Notes: generated by a model from the sequence alone, not told the origin. 64,000 bases of DNA from Macropodus opercularis (GCA_030770545.1 CM061096.1:9219501-9283500); one strand, 5' to 3'. Positions 48,085 to 60,500 are shown, numbered from the stretch's first letter. Made by a program: numbers and translations.

Positions 48085-48150
48085 TCAAGGGAGAGTCTCA
48101 AAGATCCATTTAGCTGTGAGTGATTTCATTCGGGGCTCAGCTCCTCTCAT
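48085..48150 (-). other. Upstream ORF 1 in the candidate 5' UTR (21 codons)
   Basis: An ATG at 48150 reads through a second in-frame ATG at codon 8 to a TGA at 48087-48085. A further ATG in another frame just inside it ends after three codons. It matters only if transcription starts above 48150. Confidence 0.3.
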
Positions 48151-48410
48151 CGCTCGCCTTTACGCGCGCTGCGCAGACCCGGAGCCCTGCCCGGCTTTCT
48201 CTGTCACACCGAGGGCTGACACCGGCGTTTAAGAGCGCACTCACACTAGGCGGGCGCTGCGGGTGAGATGTCAGTGCCGCGACTGCTGCGGTGCCCGGAC
48301 TATGTGGGGAAGTGAGGCCGATGGGTGCGAGAGGAGCGCAGCATGTTGATCCTCCGGTCTAGCAGAGGCAAAGTTTAAAGCTCATAATAAGATTGTTGCC
48401 ACCGCGAGGC

Positions 48411-48418
48411 TATAAATG
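48411..48418 (+). promoter_or_regulatory. TATA-like box TATAAATG on the plus strand
   Basis: A good TATA consensus preceded by a GC-rich context points away from elfn1. It could drive a divergent transcript, but no plus-strand coding frame of note follows. Confidence 0.3.
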
Positions 48419-48718
48419 GTGGCGAGCTCAGCGCGGATGCCGGGGGAGGCTGAAGGCTGTGGACTCAGACGCGTCAGTGCGTTGTAAAAATCCTACATTT
48501 CTACTTAATGAAGACAGTCGGAGTGAAAAAAAAACCCAAGTAGAGGCTACGTCACTGGGGCTTTCAGGCTCCAGCAGCCTATCTGTGAGCAAACTTTTCT
48601 TTCCCCGAGTGTGGGCTGCGCCATCACACTGGAAATGCTCTTGAATTGCTCAATTTCACAGTGTGGTTGGGGGTATGTTTAATTTGGCTTCGCATGAAAG
48701 AAAGGGCCATTGGTGCCA

Positions 48719-48730
48719 CCGCCAGGGGGC
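48719..48730 (+). promoter_or_regulatory. CTCF-like motif CCGCCAGGGGGC upstream of the CpG island
   Basis: Close match to the CTCF core (CCNCNAGGGGGC form), about 230 bases beyond the upstream edge of the CpG island. It has the same orientation as the motif at 44364-44375, on the other side of the island. Confidence 0.45.
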
Positions 48731-48739
48731 CCCGTAAAA

Positions 48740-51700
48740 AACCCAAATGCCTTTAATACTATTTGACACGTCGTGCTACTCTGTCTTAAAAATGTCTTTC
48801 TTGGAACATGGCTGTGACAGGCAGGGACTATGGGATGCTGGGATATGACAGCACCAGAATAATACTGATCTGGCGTTTGTTTCACTAAATCCTTATGTCT
48901 ACCAGTTTTATAGCTTTAATGACTGTGTCCCGACAGAAAGCAGGCGGGAAAGGCACAAATTCCTGGATGATTTATTATTTAATATACGGTTTGCACTGTG
49001 AATACATCTCATCTGCGTCTCAAGGGTTAACCCGAGACTGTCTCTATGTGTGAATGCAGTCCCAGATTTAATTTGTAGAGAGTGCAGCCTGATGTCCTCT
49101 GTAATGACGTAGTCTGGGGGATGACCCGGGCAAGTTGGGAAGTGGCAGCCAGGCTGCAGATGCTCATCTCTGAAAGGGAGCAAGTGGCTGTGTGGGGACT
49201 TGGCACAGACGCTGCCGTGTCTTGTCTCATTGCAGCAGTCGCGTTGGAGCTGTAAAATGTGGACGCAGACAGCCCGGATCAGGAAGTCACATCACTGCAG
49301 CTGCAGCACCGAGAGTGACAGACACACTGGATCATGCTCCCTAATATCTCCATGACCCCAGGGCAAGTTTGATATGTGACCCCATACCGTCACACCACAG
49401 TGAAGTGAAATCAATCTTTACTTATTGTGTTTGTGATTTCTCAGCGTAACATTTTCCGACTGACTGACTCTTCCTCGTGCATGTTCATTTTAGCAAATTG
49501 AATATTTAGGTATGATACAAGTAGATGTTTTACCATTCATAGATCTGTTCTGGTCATTCAGGTTCAAAGCAACATTACAGACCTTGAATAACAGCAATGC
49601 ATGATCAGCGAGCTTGAGCTTGAATATGCTGTAATACAAAGAACTGTGTAAAAGATAAAACTGCGTTTGATGCCTGTTTTGCATGGGAAGGGGCTGCTAA
49701 GGCTTCATGTAAACCCGGGGAAACTACTGCAAATGAAAGGATTATAGTGTCGCTAAATGAAGTCCAGTCAGTCTGGGTGGAGAGGGAAGGGAGCCAGATA
49801 GGAGGAATGTATTATTCAAATCCTTCATTTACTGGCTAAGCCAATTTGATGCTGAGGCAAGTACCAGAGCAGGCAATAATTCAGGGGAGTGACTGCTGGT
49901 TGGTATAATGGAATATATGCTGTCAGTGAAGTGCAGGAGATCCATCTTACTGGTGAGGCAGTGGGACGGACATCTACTGCTTTACCAATCATAAAGTTAT
50001 GCGGGGGGAACAGGAAGCTGCCTTCAAAGGCATGTGTTGCCAGTGTTGTCTTACTGAGGTAACTCGCTCCCGCGTGAGACGAGTAGAGCAGCAGCGTAGC
50101 CTGACTGTATGCGGCGTCCTGTCGATGTCGTTCCTGCCGCCGCCGCTGTCAGCCGTAACGTAAAAGACCACACACTTGGTGAAACTACACGAATAAAGTG
50201 ATTATTGCATTTAGATAAAACCAAAGTCTACCATCTGTTGCTTTTAAAGGGTTAATTAGGTTAAAGTAGCTCTAATCAGGAAGTATCAAAAGAATTCAGT
50301 ATGAATTAATCGCCTCTTTGAGTTTGAATCAAATTATATTATGCAAATGCAACAGACAAATACAGTCAAGTAATAATGACAATGTTTCCCTCTGAACCAC
50401 CTCAGTGGAGGTTGTGACCCTTTCATGCATGAATTATGACAAGTGTTTTTATTCCTCTATGAAAAACAAACAATGCGAAAACAGTGACCACCATGCACGA
50501 AAGGGTTAAGATGATACCTGAGGGTTTTGTGTTCTCTTACATCAGCTTCATACAAAAGTCGAACAATAGGCGGCGAGCGGAGGACAGATACGATCAGGAG
50601 GACGTGTGTGCAGGGACTAGTTCAACCTGCGCTGCACTAACCAAAGGAAAGCAAAGAGGGAAGTACAGTAGCTCTGAAGAATCATTTGCATAAACACTAG
50701 GTAGAGCTGAGTGGGACTGGGTTACAACATGGATGCTGAGCCTTGAGCCTTTGTGGGAGTACGGTCCCATCTGCATTCATTTCAATGTTTAGTCAGCAGA
50801 GATAAACTAAATTCGTCTCGTTTTTGTAACTCTCTGTACGCTTTCACAACTTTTGTTTTCATTCCTGTAGGCTTGGGTTCAGCTGGTTTGAGTCTCTTTG
50901 TTCTGTTGAAATATCAATCACTCGTCAACTAAGACAGGGAAGCCAATTTGAGATTTTATCCTCTTATCAGTGGCTCCGCAGGAGTAGTGAAACGCCGCTT
51001 AGGCTAAGGTGTTACCATCGGTGAAGTTTATTGTCTCTCTGCTCTGCCTACGTCTGTGCTCATCATCCAACAGTCAAGGTGTCAGACTTACCTCATAATT
51101 TCCCTGAAAGCCAGGAGAAATAAAAAAAAAATAGCGTGTGGGTCATACTTGGTCTGTAATTTAGTGGAAACGACGTCCCCTTCCGGCTCTGTGGTTCCTG
51201 TGAAGATATTTGACAGCCTGGGTACCGGGAGAGACAGACAAGAGTGTTTGCCCACGCTCGGGCAACTGAGCCAACACTCAGCGAGGAGGGCCGAGGCCCC
51301 ATGGTGGCTGCCTCAGCGTGACCGGTGGGATAAACACACCACCTACACTACAAGCCTTACAAAAGAGACACGGCTACTCCAACAGCTGTGACATCCAGTC
51401 TGCAGCCTGACTCTGGAATGAACACGGATTATTTATGGTTTAGATGGAAGAAAGGCTGAAAATACTTCCCAACTGAGCCACTCGGGTTCAGACTGGAAAT
51501 GGAGCTCTGTGCCTGTAAATAGTGCCCGGCTCACACGGATACACTTAGCATGAGGCCACGGTGGGAGTTATTTAGACTGGAGATGCAAGACATATATAAT
51601 TAAGTGACTAAGTGCCTGTGTGCCTGCTTTGGTCATTCCATTAGCTTGTAGAGGAAGAAAGCAAATAGGCCTAGAACAGTATTTTACATGTAGTACTGAC

Positions 51701-54700
51701 AAGCGTAGGTTTGATTTACTTTGTTTATTTATTTTTATGATTTCACTCTACAACATTTAGAACAAACCTCACAGTACCTCTGACGTTCGGATTCGTCCTC
51801 TGAATGCACAGCCGTCTTTAATAGGAGATATTTTCTACTCAACTGGACGGTGTAGCTGCACAGTCACAGACCAGTCCGGTCAAAGCACCAACAACAAGCA
51901 CCTGAGCATCTGCACTGGATCGCAGAGTAATGGAGGAAGGTTTACTCGTCTGTTGAATCACTTTTCTTTTTTTTTTTTTTTTTACATCCGGGTGCATGTG
52001 AGTCACTTATCTGGGGAACACATGTCACTAGGATGCACTGTGGGAAGAACACAAGCAAGTGGAAGCAGGGTGATTCTCTGGACAATGTTCTGCTGATGGC
52101 TGAGCTGAGCTATTGTATTTCTGTCATTAGATAAAATCAGTTTCAACATTGATTATATTAATAATATATGTATGAATGCTGAGGATGCCATCCTACGCAG
52201 TGTGTTTTTTTTTTTTTCCATTCACAACGTGTGACTCATGGTATAGGATGTAAACAGACTGGCGGGTCAGAGGCCAGCCAGGTGGACTGAGGCACACATG
52301 TGTCCACGGCTCCCTCACACTGGCTGTTGGTAAACTGTAGTCTGTCTGCAGGCAGTTAGCGATGAAGCGCCCACCAGTCTGCATCTGTCTGATTGCAGCC
52401 AGGGAACCTGGGCCTTGCAGTGCCCTATTCATAAGAGAGCTGAGCCCAGCAGGCAGCCCACACAGATGCTGTGCATACCGACAAAAGGACACCCGCCTAC
52501 ACCGTGTTGTCTAAATGATTCCCCAGCTCACGTAACAGTGAAAAAAAGCACAGCAGATTGTGAAGTGTATGATCAGTGGAGGTTGGAAAGTGTTTATAGA
52601 AATACTTGCCTGACTTTCTGTAAAACTTTTCAGCAGAGCTGCTGGGATGAAAAGAGGAGGGTTGAAGGTTGTGAGCTGGTCTGTGATTTCTGACGGAGGT
52701 TCAGGGAAAGGGATTGTTTCGATAAACTCGGGCTAAAAGTGCCGCGTGCCTTTGAACAGCGCAGCATCTGTGAAGGTGAGGAGAGGGCGACCGAGGTGCG
52801 TTCACACACAGCAGGCACATGTTCAGCTATTATTGCAGGTGGTATCATTGAAGCTGTAAAGCAATGAAAACATGACGCTTGCACAAACAGACACATTTCA
52901 CCCCCGTTAAGTCTGAGTGTAGAGTCCGTCTCAGCTGAATTCATTCACATTTCGTTGGACTCGACATATTAATTACTGCTCCTTAACAGGGTTTATTTAA
53001 AATTGTTATAATATTGTTTGGAAGCATTTTGCCAGCTTAGAAACTAATAGAGGGCTGTAATATTATTTTAAGACAGCACCACACTGCTTTATAATGATAC
53101 GTAAAGTGTTTTGTGGCTGGTGAAGTCTTAAATCCACAGGACTTGTACGACTGTTTAGGATGTGATGTGCAAATGAAGAGTGAAGCTTTTATTTAGTGTC
53201 TTACCTTGTGTTGCCAAAGACATCCACATTTTTTTCTCTTTCCTCTGGATTGTTTTTACAGAGAAATGCGTTTTCAATATTCTTAAGTCTTTAAAAAGCT
53301 CTTGAGTTGTTGTTTTTTTAAAGAAATCAGGTCTCTTCAGCTCTCAGGGCCTCTTAGTTAAACTAGAATACATTTAAGAAACTCGTTTTAGAAGTCAGGG
53401 ATTTATTGCACCATCAGACAACTGCGGTGAATTCTTTCACACCTGAGCTTGAACTAAGCTGCCGGGTTTAAATGCAGATGATACAGTTGCACGGACACAA
53501 GTAAAGTTGTGAAAGATGCGCACGGACCTTGTGCCTAAATTGTCATTCGGCCACTCAGTCCTTAAACACTGAACTGCACCTACAGCTCTGCAGGGCTTTT
53601 AGAAGGTTCCAGCTACTGATGAAGGACATTAGCATAAAGGCTGATTCACTCTTTCACTCGTGGAAAATAATGTAGTGACTTTAAGCTTCTGCCACGTACC
53701 AAAACAAGTGATCAGTCACACCGTGCCACTCTCCCTCTATCTTATTTAGTTGACCTTCACTTACTGTAATCACATATTGACACAGATGATGTGTGTGTGT
53801 GTTTGTGCAGTACAGTGGCTGCACTGTGTTAGTTTTGTTGACAGTATCATGAAATATTGATCAGTCCCTGGGTCCCGCTTGTTTAACTCTGGATTATTTA
53901 ATGAGGCATTTACTGTACTGCCTGACAGCCTCTGCCGCTACTACTCTACTGTGAGCAGTGTTAAAACATGGTGGCGATTGGACAGATACTCCTTTATCAA
54001 CACTGGGAGGAAGTTCCATGCAGAGGAAGACTCTTAAATATTTCCTTTCACTTAACACACATTACATCATTTGTTTACGGCAGAATGGGAGTAACACCTG
54101 ATTCCTGCCAGCTGAAACATCTGCGCATCCTCCATAATGCCTGCACGGCAGTATGTCTGAACTATTTTGATTAGGATGGTGACTAGCGGAGATAATCAGG
54201 CATCACTTTCTGAAAGAGCTGCTCGCAGAGGAAAAGGCTTTGAATGAAGTGACTCCAGCTCTGGGAGGTCCCTTAAAGGAGACTTGACTGGAGCCAGAGC
54301 AGAAAGTAAATCATAGCATCTTTTTGGAGCCTTTATGAAGGGTTTAATGTTGAGAAATCAAAAAAGCAGCTTGCAAAAATAATGTTTTTAATAATTACTG
54401 TACGTTTTTTTAAAAACTACAGTAACCCTCTGGTACTATTCAGTGTGCCAGGAAGATTTCTGAATACTACAGAGCCACATGCAGTTTCCACGAATGTGTG
54501 GAATAATCAGCAAGTATAAGAGCAGCAGCTGGTCCTGCAGCAACGATCCAATGAAGAGTCTGCTGTTGGCAAAAGCCGTGTTACATCACAGCAAAATAAG
54601 GAAGCAGCGCAGTTAAGCACTGCTTTTACTTTGACTTTTACTGTGACTTTGCATGAATTCATTTATGTTAAAAGCGTCATAACGTCCTAGAACGTTCTGA

Positions 54701-54740
54701 GTAAATGAAGGCGTATGTGTGAAACAGGAAGGGTTTCAAT
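48740..54740. other. Upstream intergenic stretch; nothing recognised except T homopolymers
   Basis: AT-rich sequence with chance open frames up to 111 codons. A mildly CpG-enriched segment lies near 50060-50165, T runs at 51967-51983 and 52205-52217, and a short GT run near 53789-53801. No gene recognised. Confidence 0.5.
51967..51983. repeat. T17 homopolymer
   Basis: Seventeen consecutive T residues on the plus strand. No retroelement body or target-site duplication is recognisable beside it. Confidence 0.9.
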
Positions 54741-54744
54741 GCTT

Positions 54745-54950
54745 CATGAATCCGGTCGCGTACATACAAAGAGCCCCAGAGACGGCAGCAGCGAGCAGGA
54801 AGCGCCACTGAGAAACGCTGCTGCCTCGTTTCCGGCGTGCTACGCTCGCGTGCGGGCGATGCAGCATATGGAGTCAGTCAGCCGAAAAGCCCGCCGGCTC
54901 CCTCGGCTGATGCAACGTGAAGCTCCTCATGCGTGTAATCGTAATCTTCT
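54745..54950. promoter_or_regulatory. Second, smaller CpG island
   Basis: By hand count about 22 CpG in roughly 200 bases at high GC, giving an observed/expected ratio near or above 1. It lies 6-7 kb upstream of the main island. No consensus donor on the minus strand is evident. The 80-codon plus frame across it looks like a by-product of base composition. It may be an alternative elfn1 promoter, a distal element or the promoter of an unseen transcript. Confidence 0.4.
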
Positions 54951-54954
54951 ACCT

Positions 54955-57100
54955 TAATCTGATCAGAATACGCACAGATAACAGATAAAGGCCGACTGTT
55001 GGACACTGCTTTATTGTCCTTACTGAGTCAGATGAGAAGCTCGTCAAAAAAGGTCACTCGTCATTGTGCACAAATGTCACGTGTCCAGTCTAATGTCTAC
55101 ATCTTTACATCCATTCATTTCATTTCTAGACTATTTTGATATATATCAACAAATTAGTCTAAAAACTATTTGTTGCCTTTCAGTTTAGTCACATTCTGTG
55201 TTAATTTGAGAGTTTTTTTGCCAGATATTTTCTGGAAATACATTTCAGTGAGGATCACCAGGGACCAGAGCTCTGAAATTACTTCTGGTAACGACATCTT
55301 CTCCCTCTGGACTAGAGTTTTGTTTTTACAGGTTCGTTTAAATCTACTGTACAGCGGCTTCTTCAGTCGCAGACTATGATGACGATGACGGTCCCGGCGG
55401 AGAGGCGGGCTTGTTGCCCACCCACATCCCACAACACCTGCAGGAGTTCCACTAGCAAAGCGTGTGCAGCTGAATATTTCATGTAGGTCAAGGGCAAAAA
55501 CACACTTGTTCCCCAACACAGAATAACAGAGCAGCTAAAGGCAGACACATGTGCAGCAAAGTGTGTGCTTTTTAAATTGATAATTAGACGAGTGGTTTGT
55601 ATTCAGCTGTTCAACATTTAGGTAGAGTTTCAAATATTGTTTCCGCTGGTAGGATCATTCCAGTTGTCCCCAGAGGAGAGAAAACTGATTGAGTATACAA
55701 ATAAGACCCCTTTTATTTCAAAATAAATGGAAGCTGATGGGTAATGTTCGCCGTTTGTGCTCTTCCCCATTAATGATTGTCTCTCCCACATATTTTACAG
55801 CTGCATCACTTGATGACACTCCAGAGGAACAGATGTGTTCAAATGAATTTATACAGATCTCTGATGTGAAAGAGATGCTCTTCGCATAATTTTCCTGTCA
55901 GCCTGCTAAGCGCAGAGTCATCAGCTGTACAGAGGGAGGTTCAAAGCCCAGGAACAAATCATTTCACAGCCTAGTGTAGTTAAACAGCATGCACCAGCCT
56001 ACACAATAACACACAAGTATTCATTATTATGCAAATTACTATGGTCTCTTTAGGGGCTCCATGATTTCATTTTCAATTATACAGTGTTCTCTGTCACCCT
56101 ACAAGTTTTCTTTCCTCCTTCATTGTTTCTCGAACATCAAATCCGTAACAGCCTGGGCATTAAATTAAAGTCCAAATGGAAGTTTCAGAGGATGCCCTAA
56201 GAGTATTTGGTTATGCTACAGTATGTAACACCAAATGAAAAAAAAAATTCTCATTAAAGGATTTATAAAACGGGTAGGCAAGCTGCAGGCTGCTGCCTCT
56301 CCCTCGCTCATTTTATTTACAGTTCAAATTTACAGGCATGATTTAAGCCCGTTCAGTGAAAATGAAAACTTCCTGCATTCGTCTGACTGGTGAAAACAGA
56401 CAATCCCGAATTTAAATAAAACACTTGGGCCCAAAACATTTCACAGTTCTTAGAAAAACATCCAACAAGCAGCACAGGCAGAGTTACTGTTATTGTCAAG
56501 TTTTGTGAACAAAGCCTGATATGAGACATGACATGACACGAACCTTTACTTCAGTTTTAATTGTTATTTATAATCCTATTTTCGGTTTTGGACAAAATAC
56601 TCAGGAGATGTTATTCTGATCTGTTGGAGTCTGTCCGTTCAGGCGCTTTTCTGTCCTGGCCTCGTGTCTCTTCCTGAGCATGTCTGCAGTCTTCTCACGC
56701 TGACGTGCGCAGACAAGAACATGGCTCTTCACCATAAATGTTGTGCCACTTTACAAGACTGATTCTGAACTGCACAATTAAAGAGCAGACGCTCAATGAA
56801 TCACACTCGCTTGTCTTTCAGAAAGTGTCTGAAAAGCTTCTTACCAATTTGAAGTTAGAGAAGCAGGTGAAGTACGCAGCACTTTGAAGGTTTATTTGAA
56901 CTGGTTTCCCCAAATCTCAGGTTGTCCGTGATGATGAGCACCAGCTGGGAATGACGGCGGCCACTTAGCAAAAACTGCCCCTGAGAGCTAATAAAGGAAA
57001 CGTATCCATTCACACACGAAACATCAGCAGTTCAGACACTAGTGCAGAGTTTCGTGACCGTTTGTGTGTCTTGTTGTGGATGTGTGGACAAATGATTCCT
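54955..57100. other. Upstream intergenic stretch, nothing recognised
   Basis: AT-rich DNA with open frames up to 117 codons that show no domains. Confidence 0.5.
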
Positions 57101-57105
57101 GTAAG

Positions 57106-57240
57106 AGTATTTTGACGGCCCCTAACAACTTCAAAGACGGATTGAGGCTTAAGATTTAGTTTTGAGGCTAAGGTAAGAGTTGGGATTAGACATTAAGCTG
57201 TGACGCCTATGGGTAAAGGGCTGGAGAGCATTACAAGACC
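57106..57240. repeat. Degenerate interspersed fish repeat (TTAGGGTTAG-rich family)
   Basis: The order of phrases (GTATTTTGACGG, AACTTCAAAG, GAGGCTTAAGATTTAG, ATTAGACATTAAGCTGTGA, GGGTAAAGGGCTGGAGAGCATTA) follows a dispersed repeat I recognise from many teleost genomes, with substitutions throughout. I cannot assign the Repbase family name from memory. Confidence 0.5.
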
Positions 57241-57264
57241 GCGTAATGTCCATCACTTTGATTC

Positions 57265-57400
57265 AGTCTGAAATATCTCAGCAACTATCAGATGGATTAC
57301 CATGAAATGTGGCAAACACATTATCACGGGCCTCGGGATGAATTGTAATAACTTTGGTGATCTCCCGACTTTTCATTTAGTCCAATCATCAAGCGGAAAA
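57265..57400. repeat. Degenerate interspersed percomorph repeat
   Basis: The phrases ATCTCAGCAACTATCAGATGG, ATTACCATGAAATGTGG, GGATGAATTGTAATAACTTT and GGTGATCTCCCGACTTTTCA (lightly mutated) correspond to a very common percomorph dispersed repeat. This places the organism among spiny-rayed fishes. The family name is uncertain. Confidence 0.65.
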
Positions 57401-57466
57401 AGATCCAGTACCTTGCTCAGAACATAACATGACAACATATATTCTCCTACAGTAAACCCTCAACTT

Positions 57467-57550
57467 ACACTGACTGGCCACTTTATTAGGGACACCTGTC
57501 CGGTCCAATTCAATCCAATACATCAGTTCTGCTATTTTCTTGCCACACAG
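57467..57550. mobile_element. Terminal fragment of a non-autonomous fish DNA transposon
   Basis: Begins ACACTGACTGGCCACTTTAT, then TAGGGACACCTGTCC, a near match to a terminal sequence found in many copies across teleosts. The following CCAATTCAATCCAATAC also fits the percomorph form. The matching opposite end is not found in the window, so the copy is truncated or decayed. No transposase frame is present. Confidence 0.55.
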
Positions 57551-57559
57551 GCTTAATTA

Positions 57560-60500
57560 GAAGTTAAATGTCTTCTCTTTCGGATATAGTGCAAGTTGAG
57601 GGAATCACAGCAAACTGACCATCAGCAGTTCATTACTGCGACTGAGCTGACATCATTCAGTCTCCATGGCATGACGCCAGAAGGCTCTTTCATTTAATAC
57701 CCAGCAAGAACTGCAGGTCTGACCACTGGTGTCTGCCCCCCTTAAACCTATTAACCTCTTACATTGCCCCGTGAATATATAGGAGCTGGAGTCCCAGAAA
57801 TCATTAATAAGTCACACTCAAGGTGTGAGGCCCTGTGGAGTATGCACAAAAACTGACGCGACCAGGTTCCCTCATCTACATACAATCAATCTGTGCACTG
57901 AGCCATAAGCAGGTTGAAGACGAGGTGGAGGACTTTTGAAAGGGTTCATATTGTCTTCGCCAACAAAGGCAGGAAATGAATCAGTCATTTCTGAGCAGCC
58001 AGTCTGGTAACAGCCTACATGTGCCGCTGTCTCTTCCTGCCCTGGGCAGCGGAGGCAGGTTCAGACCAGATGTCTGTCTGGAAACCCCAGGCGGTAGTGG
58101 TGTAGTCAGGGCACACTGCCTCAACAGAAACAGGCAAAAGCCGAAGCCGAGCTTTCCCTGTCTAAAGACGATGGATAATACTCTCCAAAAAGAAAAACAG
58201 ACTCATTATTCTGATGAGAAACAGCTGGTATGCTGCCAATTAGGTGCTGAATTTACATTATTAGAGGAATTTGCTGGCGGCACTTTTTTTTCTGTGCATG
58301 AGTAGAGAAAGAAAATTGCTTCTCCGTGTACGGCCTCTTGTCCACTTTATGCCCGTGAAAAATAGTAGTTTGGCAAAAGTACGGAGTAGCAAACTGGTTA
58401 GTGGGTATAAAAGCAGATGGGTTCACATGACAGATGGATTGAAAAATATCAAATCTGATAGCGCTCCACCAGGGCTCAAGTCTGCATTAAATCCAGTTTT
58501 TAAAATCAATAATCGTGCCAGTCTCGTTGCACAGATGGTATTTTTATTCATTTCAAAACAATTTATGTGACACCACAAAGTTTAATGGCGTCAAATTCTG
58601 TGGTATGAGCTGAAATCCTGCTAGACCCTGAAAGTTAGAGCGCTAATAATAACGTGGTAGTCAGTGACAGTCTCAAAGGCTAAAAGAAAAATGAGACCTT
58701 CTGACCTCTTCACAGGGAGGATCTTCACAGTTCTGATTTTAAATTCAGGGGATATTTTCTCTCTTTGGGGAAGGTCATGAAGGTGACAGACGTAGTGAAC
58801 AGGAAAGCATCTGAAATGATAATTTGATCTGCCCAGAAATCTTGTTGTCATTTAAATTCATCATAATTTTCATCTTCAGTTTTTGAGCAAAAAAAACTTG
58901 AAACACGAGCAACTTGTTGATTTATTTTTAACTTTTCCAGCTGCTTATCTGAGGTTTTCTGTGGTGTTAACGATGCTTCCTTCACACGTGTGTGTTAGAA
59001 CATGATTTTATGTCTTTTGTTATGTATAAGTATACTGTTATTACAGAAAAGTATAGTTACACTGGTTTAATTACATACGTGATCCAAAGTGTTACCAATG
59101 ATAAACTATAAAACTGACATTAATGGTTTATATAAATAATTCTCTGCGTAAGATGTTGCCTCATCTAGAATAAGAAGCAGTGAGCACATGTCAAACTGGT
59201 GTGACTCCATCTCTGTCGGCTCTAATCTGTCACGTGTCCCTTACTGTACATCGGCAGTTGTGGAAACTTTATTTAATGTCAATGGCCTCGTACAGTATCA
59301 CTTACTGTACTTACTATAAAGTCTTGTGACATTTAATGAGCCTGCTGACATCAAACATTTTCTCCATCTACTCTTATTATTGTGTGACCGTAACAGGAAC
59401 ATCATGAGCTGCATTATGACGTGTTTATACACTGGAATACGGTTCCATGTACGTTGATCTGACCCTGACACTGACACCGACTCCTGGTCCAACGTGGCGT
59501 CTACAACAAGACTCACCAGGTCATATTTGCATCCACGGTTTGGGGCTTTGCTGACTCACTGACCTTATCCTCCCTCCTCCCACTGCTTCCACGTCTCTGT
59601 TCTCCCTGATAAACTCAGTTTGCCACCAACCTTCTTTTAAAGAACCATTCCACTTCTCTGTTAAAAGTTGCACAGTTTGTTGCTATGAGATTAGTTTTAA
59701 GTTTTTAATTTCTCTTTTGGAGGGTTGTACGTTAGTTTTAACTGTACAGATGGGCCTCGAGCCCTGATAAATTACAGCTCCAGCAACTTTTACCAATATA
59801 AGTTGTTGCCATTGCCATTGTTTAGCTGTTAAATAAATAGAATTTTGGTTTAATCGATGGTTTATTGATCTAAAAAACATTTGACTAAACTTTCACAATA
59901 TTTAACTTTTAGAGGAATATTTTTCTGAATATTTCATTAAAGGTTTGTTGAAATAAGCTTTTTACTACCAGAGGACAGGTTTCAGGCGTTTCTACTACTG
60001 TCAGAAGGAAGCACACGGATGAACTGAAGCAGCACTGAACAAAGCAGTTGAAGCTCAAGCTCCTGCTCCACACAGAACGACAGACATCACAAAACATTTT
60101 TCTTTTTCATCGGAGGAAAAAAAAAAGACACAAATTAAAAACATGAAGATGCGACACACATTTTGTGGCTCTTTGATTCTGATAGGAACCTTTGGAGAGA
60201 ATTTACTTTTGACCTGAAAATGATACATCCTTGCTCTTTTTTCTCAGCAACGTGCGGCTTTGAGATTAAAGGCTGCCTCAAGCTTTTCTAAGCAAGACTT
60301 TAATTAAAAAACACTTATGTGCAGTTCTTTCCACTGATAATTATATTCCGTGGCAATCAAATGAACTAAGCTGCTTTAGTCACCACACTAGACCCACATT
60401 AGAAACACTTAATTATGAATACAATACATGTGCAAACACAGAAGAACACGGCTGAAGCACAGTTTAAAATGAAAACAGAAAGGGAAATCGGTGCTAACAT

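Larger units (their letters stand above)
47911..48250 (-). other. elfn1: Candidate non-coding exon 1 of elfn1
   Basis: On the minus strand the sequence reads CAG|GTAAG with the exon's last base at 47911 and the intron starting at 47910, a full match to the vertebrate 5' splice site. The upstream boundary (about 48250) is only a guess. Within it, three ATGs open short upstream frames and none continues as a long protein, as expected of a 5' UTR. Confidence 0.45.
47580..48485 (-). promoter_or_regulatory. CpG island, probable elfn1 promoter and first exon
   Basis: This is the longest CpG- and GC-rich segment of the window (about 0.9 kb), with GCGCGC runs, NRF1-like half sites near 48163-48175 and a CTATAAATGG box on the plus strand. 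It contains a perfect splice-donor consensus on the minus strand (elfn1 sense). CpG islands mark most vertebrate promoters, and no other gene is visible near it. The transcription start is not determined; it should lie above 48000 on the minus strand. Confidence 0.6.

Noticed and set aside
47665..48123. 152-codon plus-strand frame in the CpG island
   Set aside because: High GC content lowers stop-codon frequency. The translation is basic and Ser/Arg-rich without a family match, and the strand is opposite to the splice donor.
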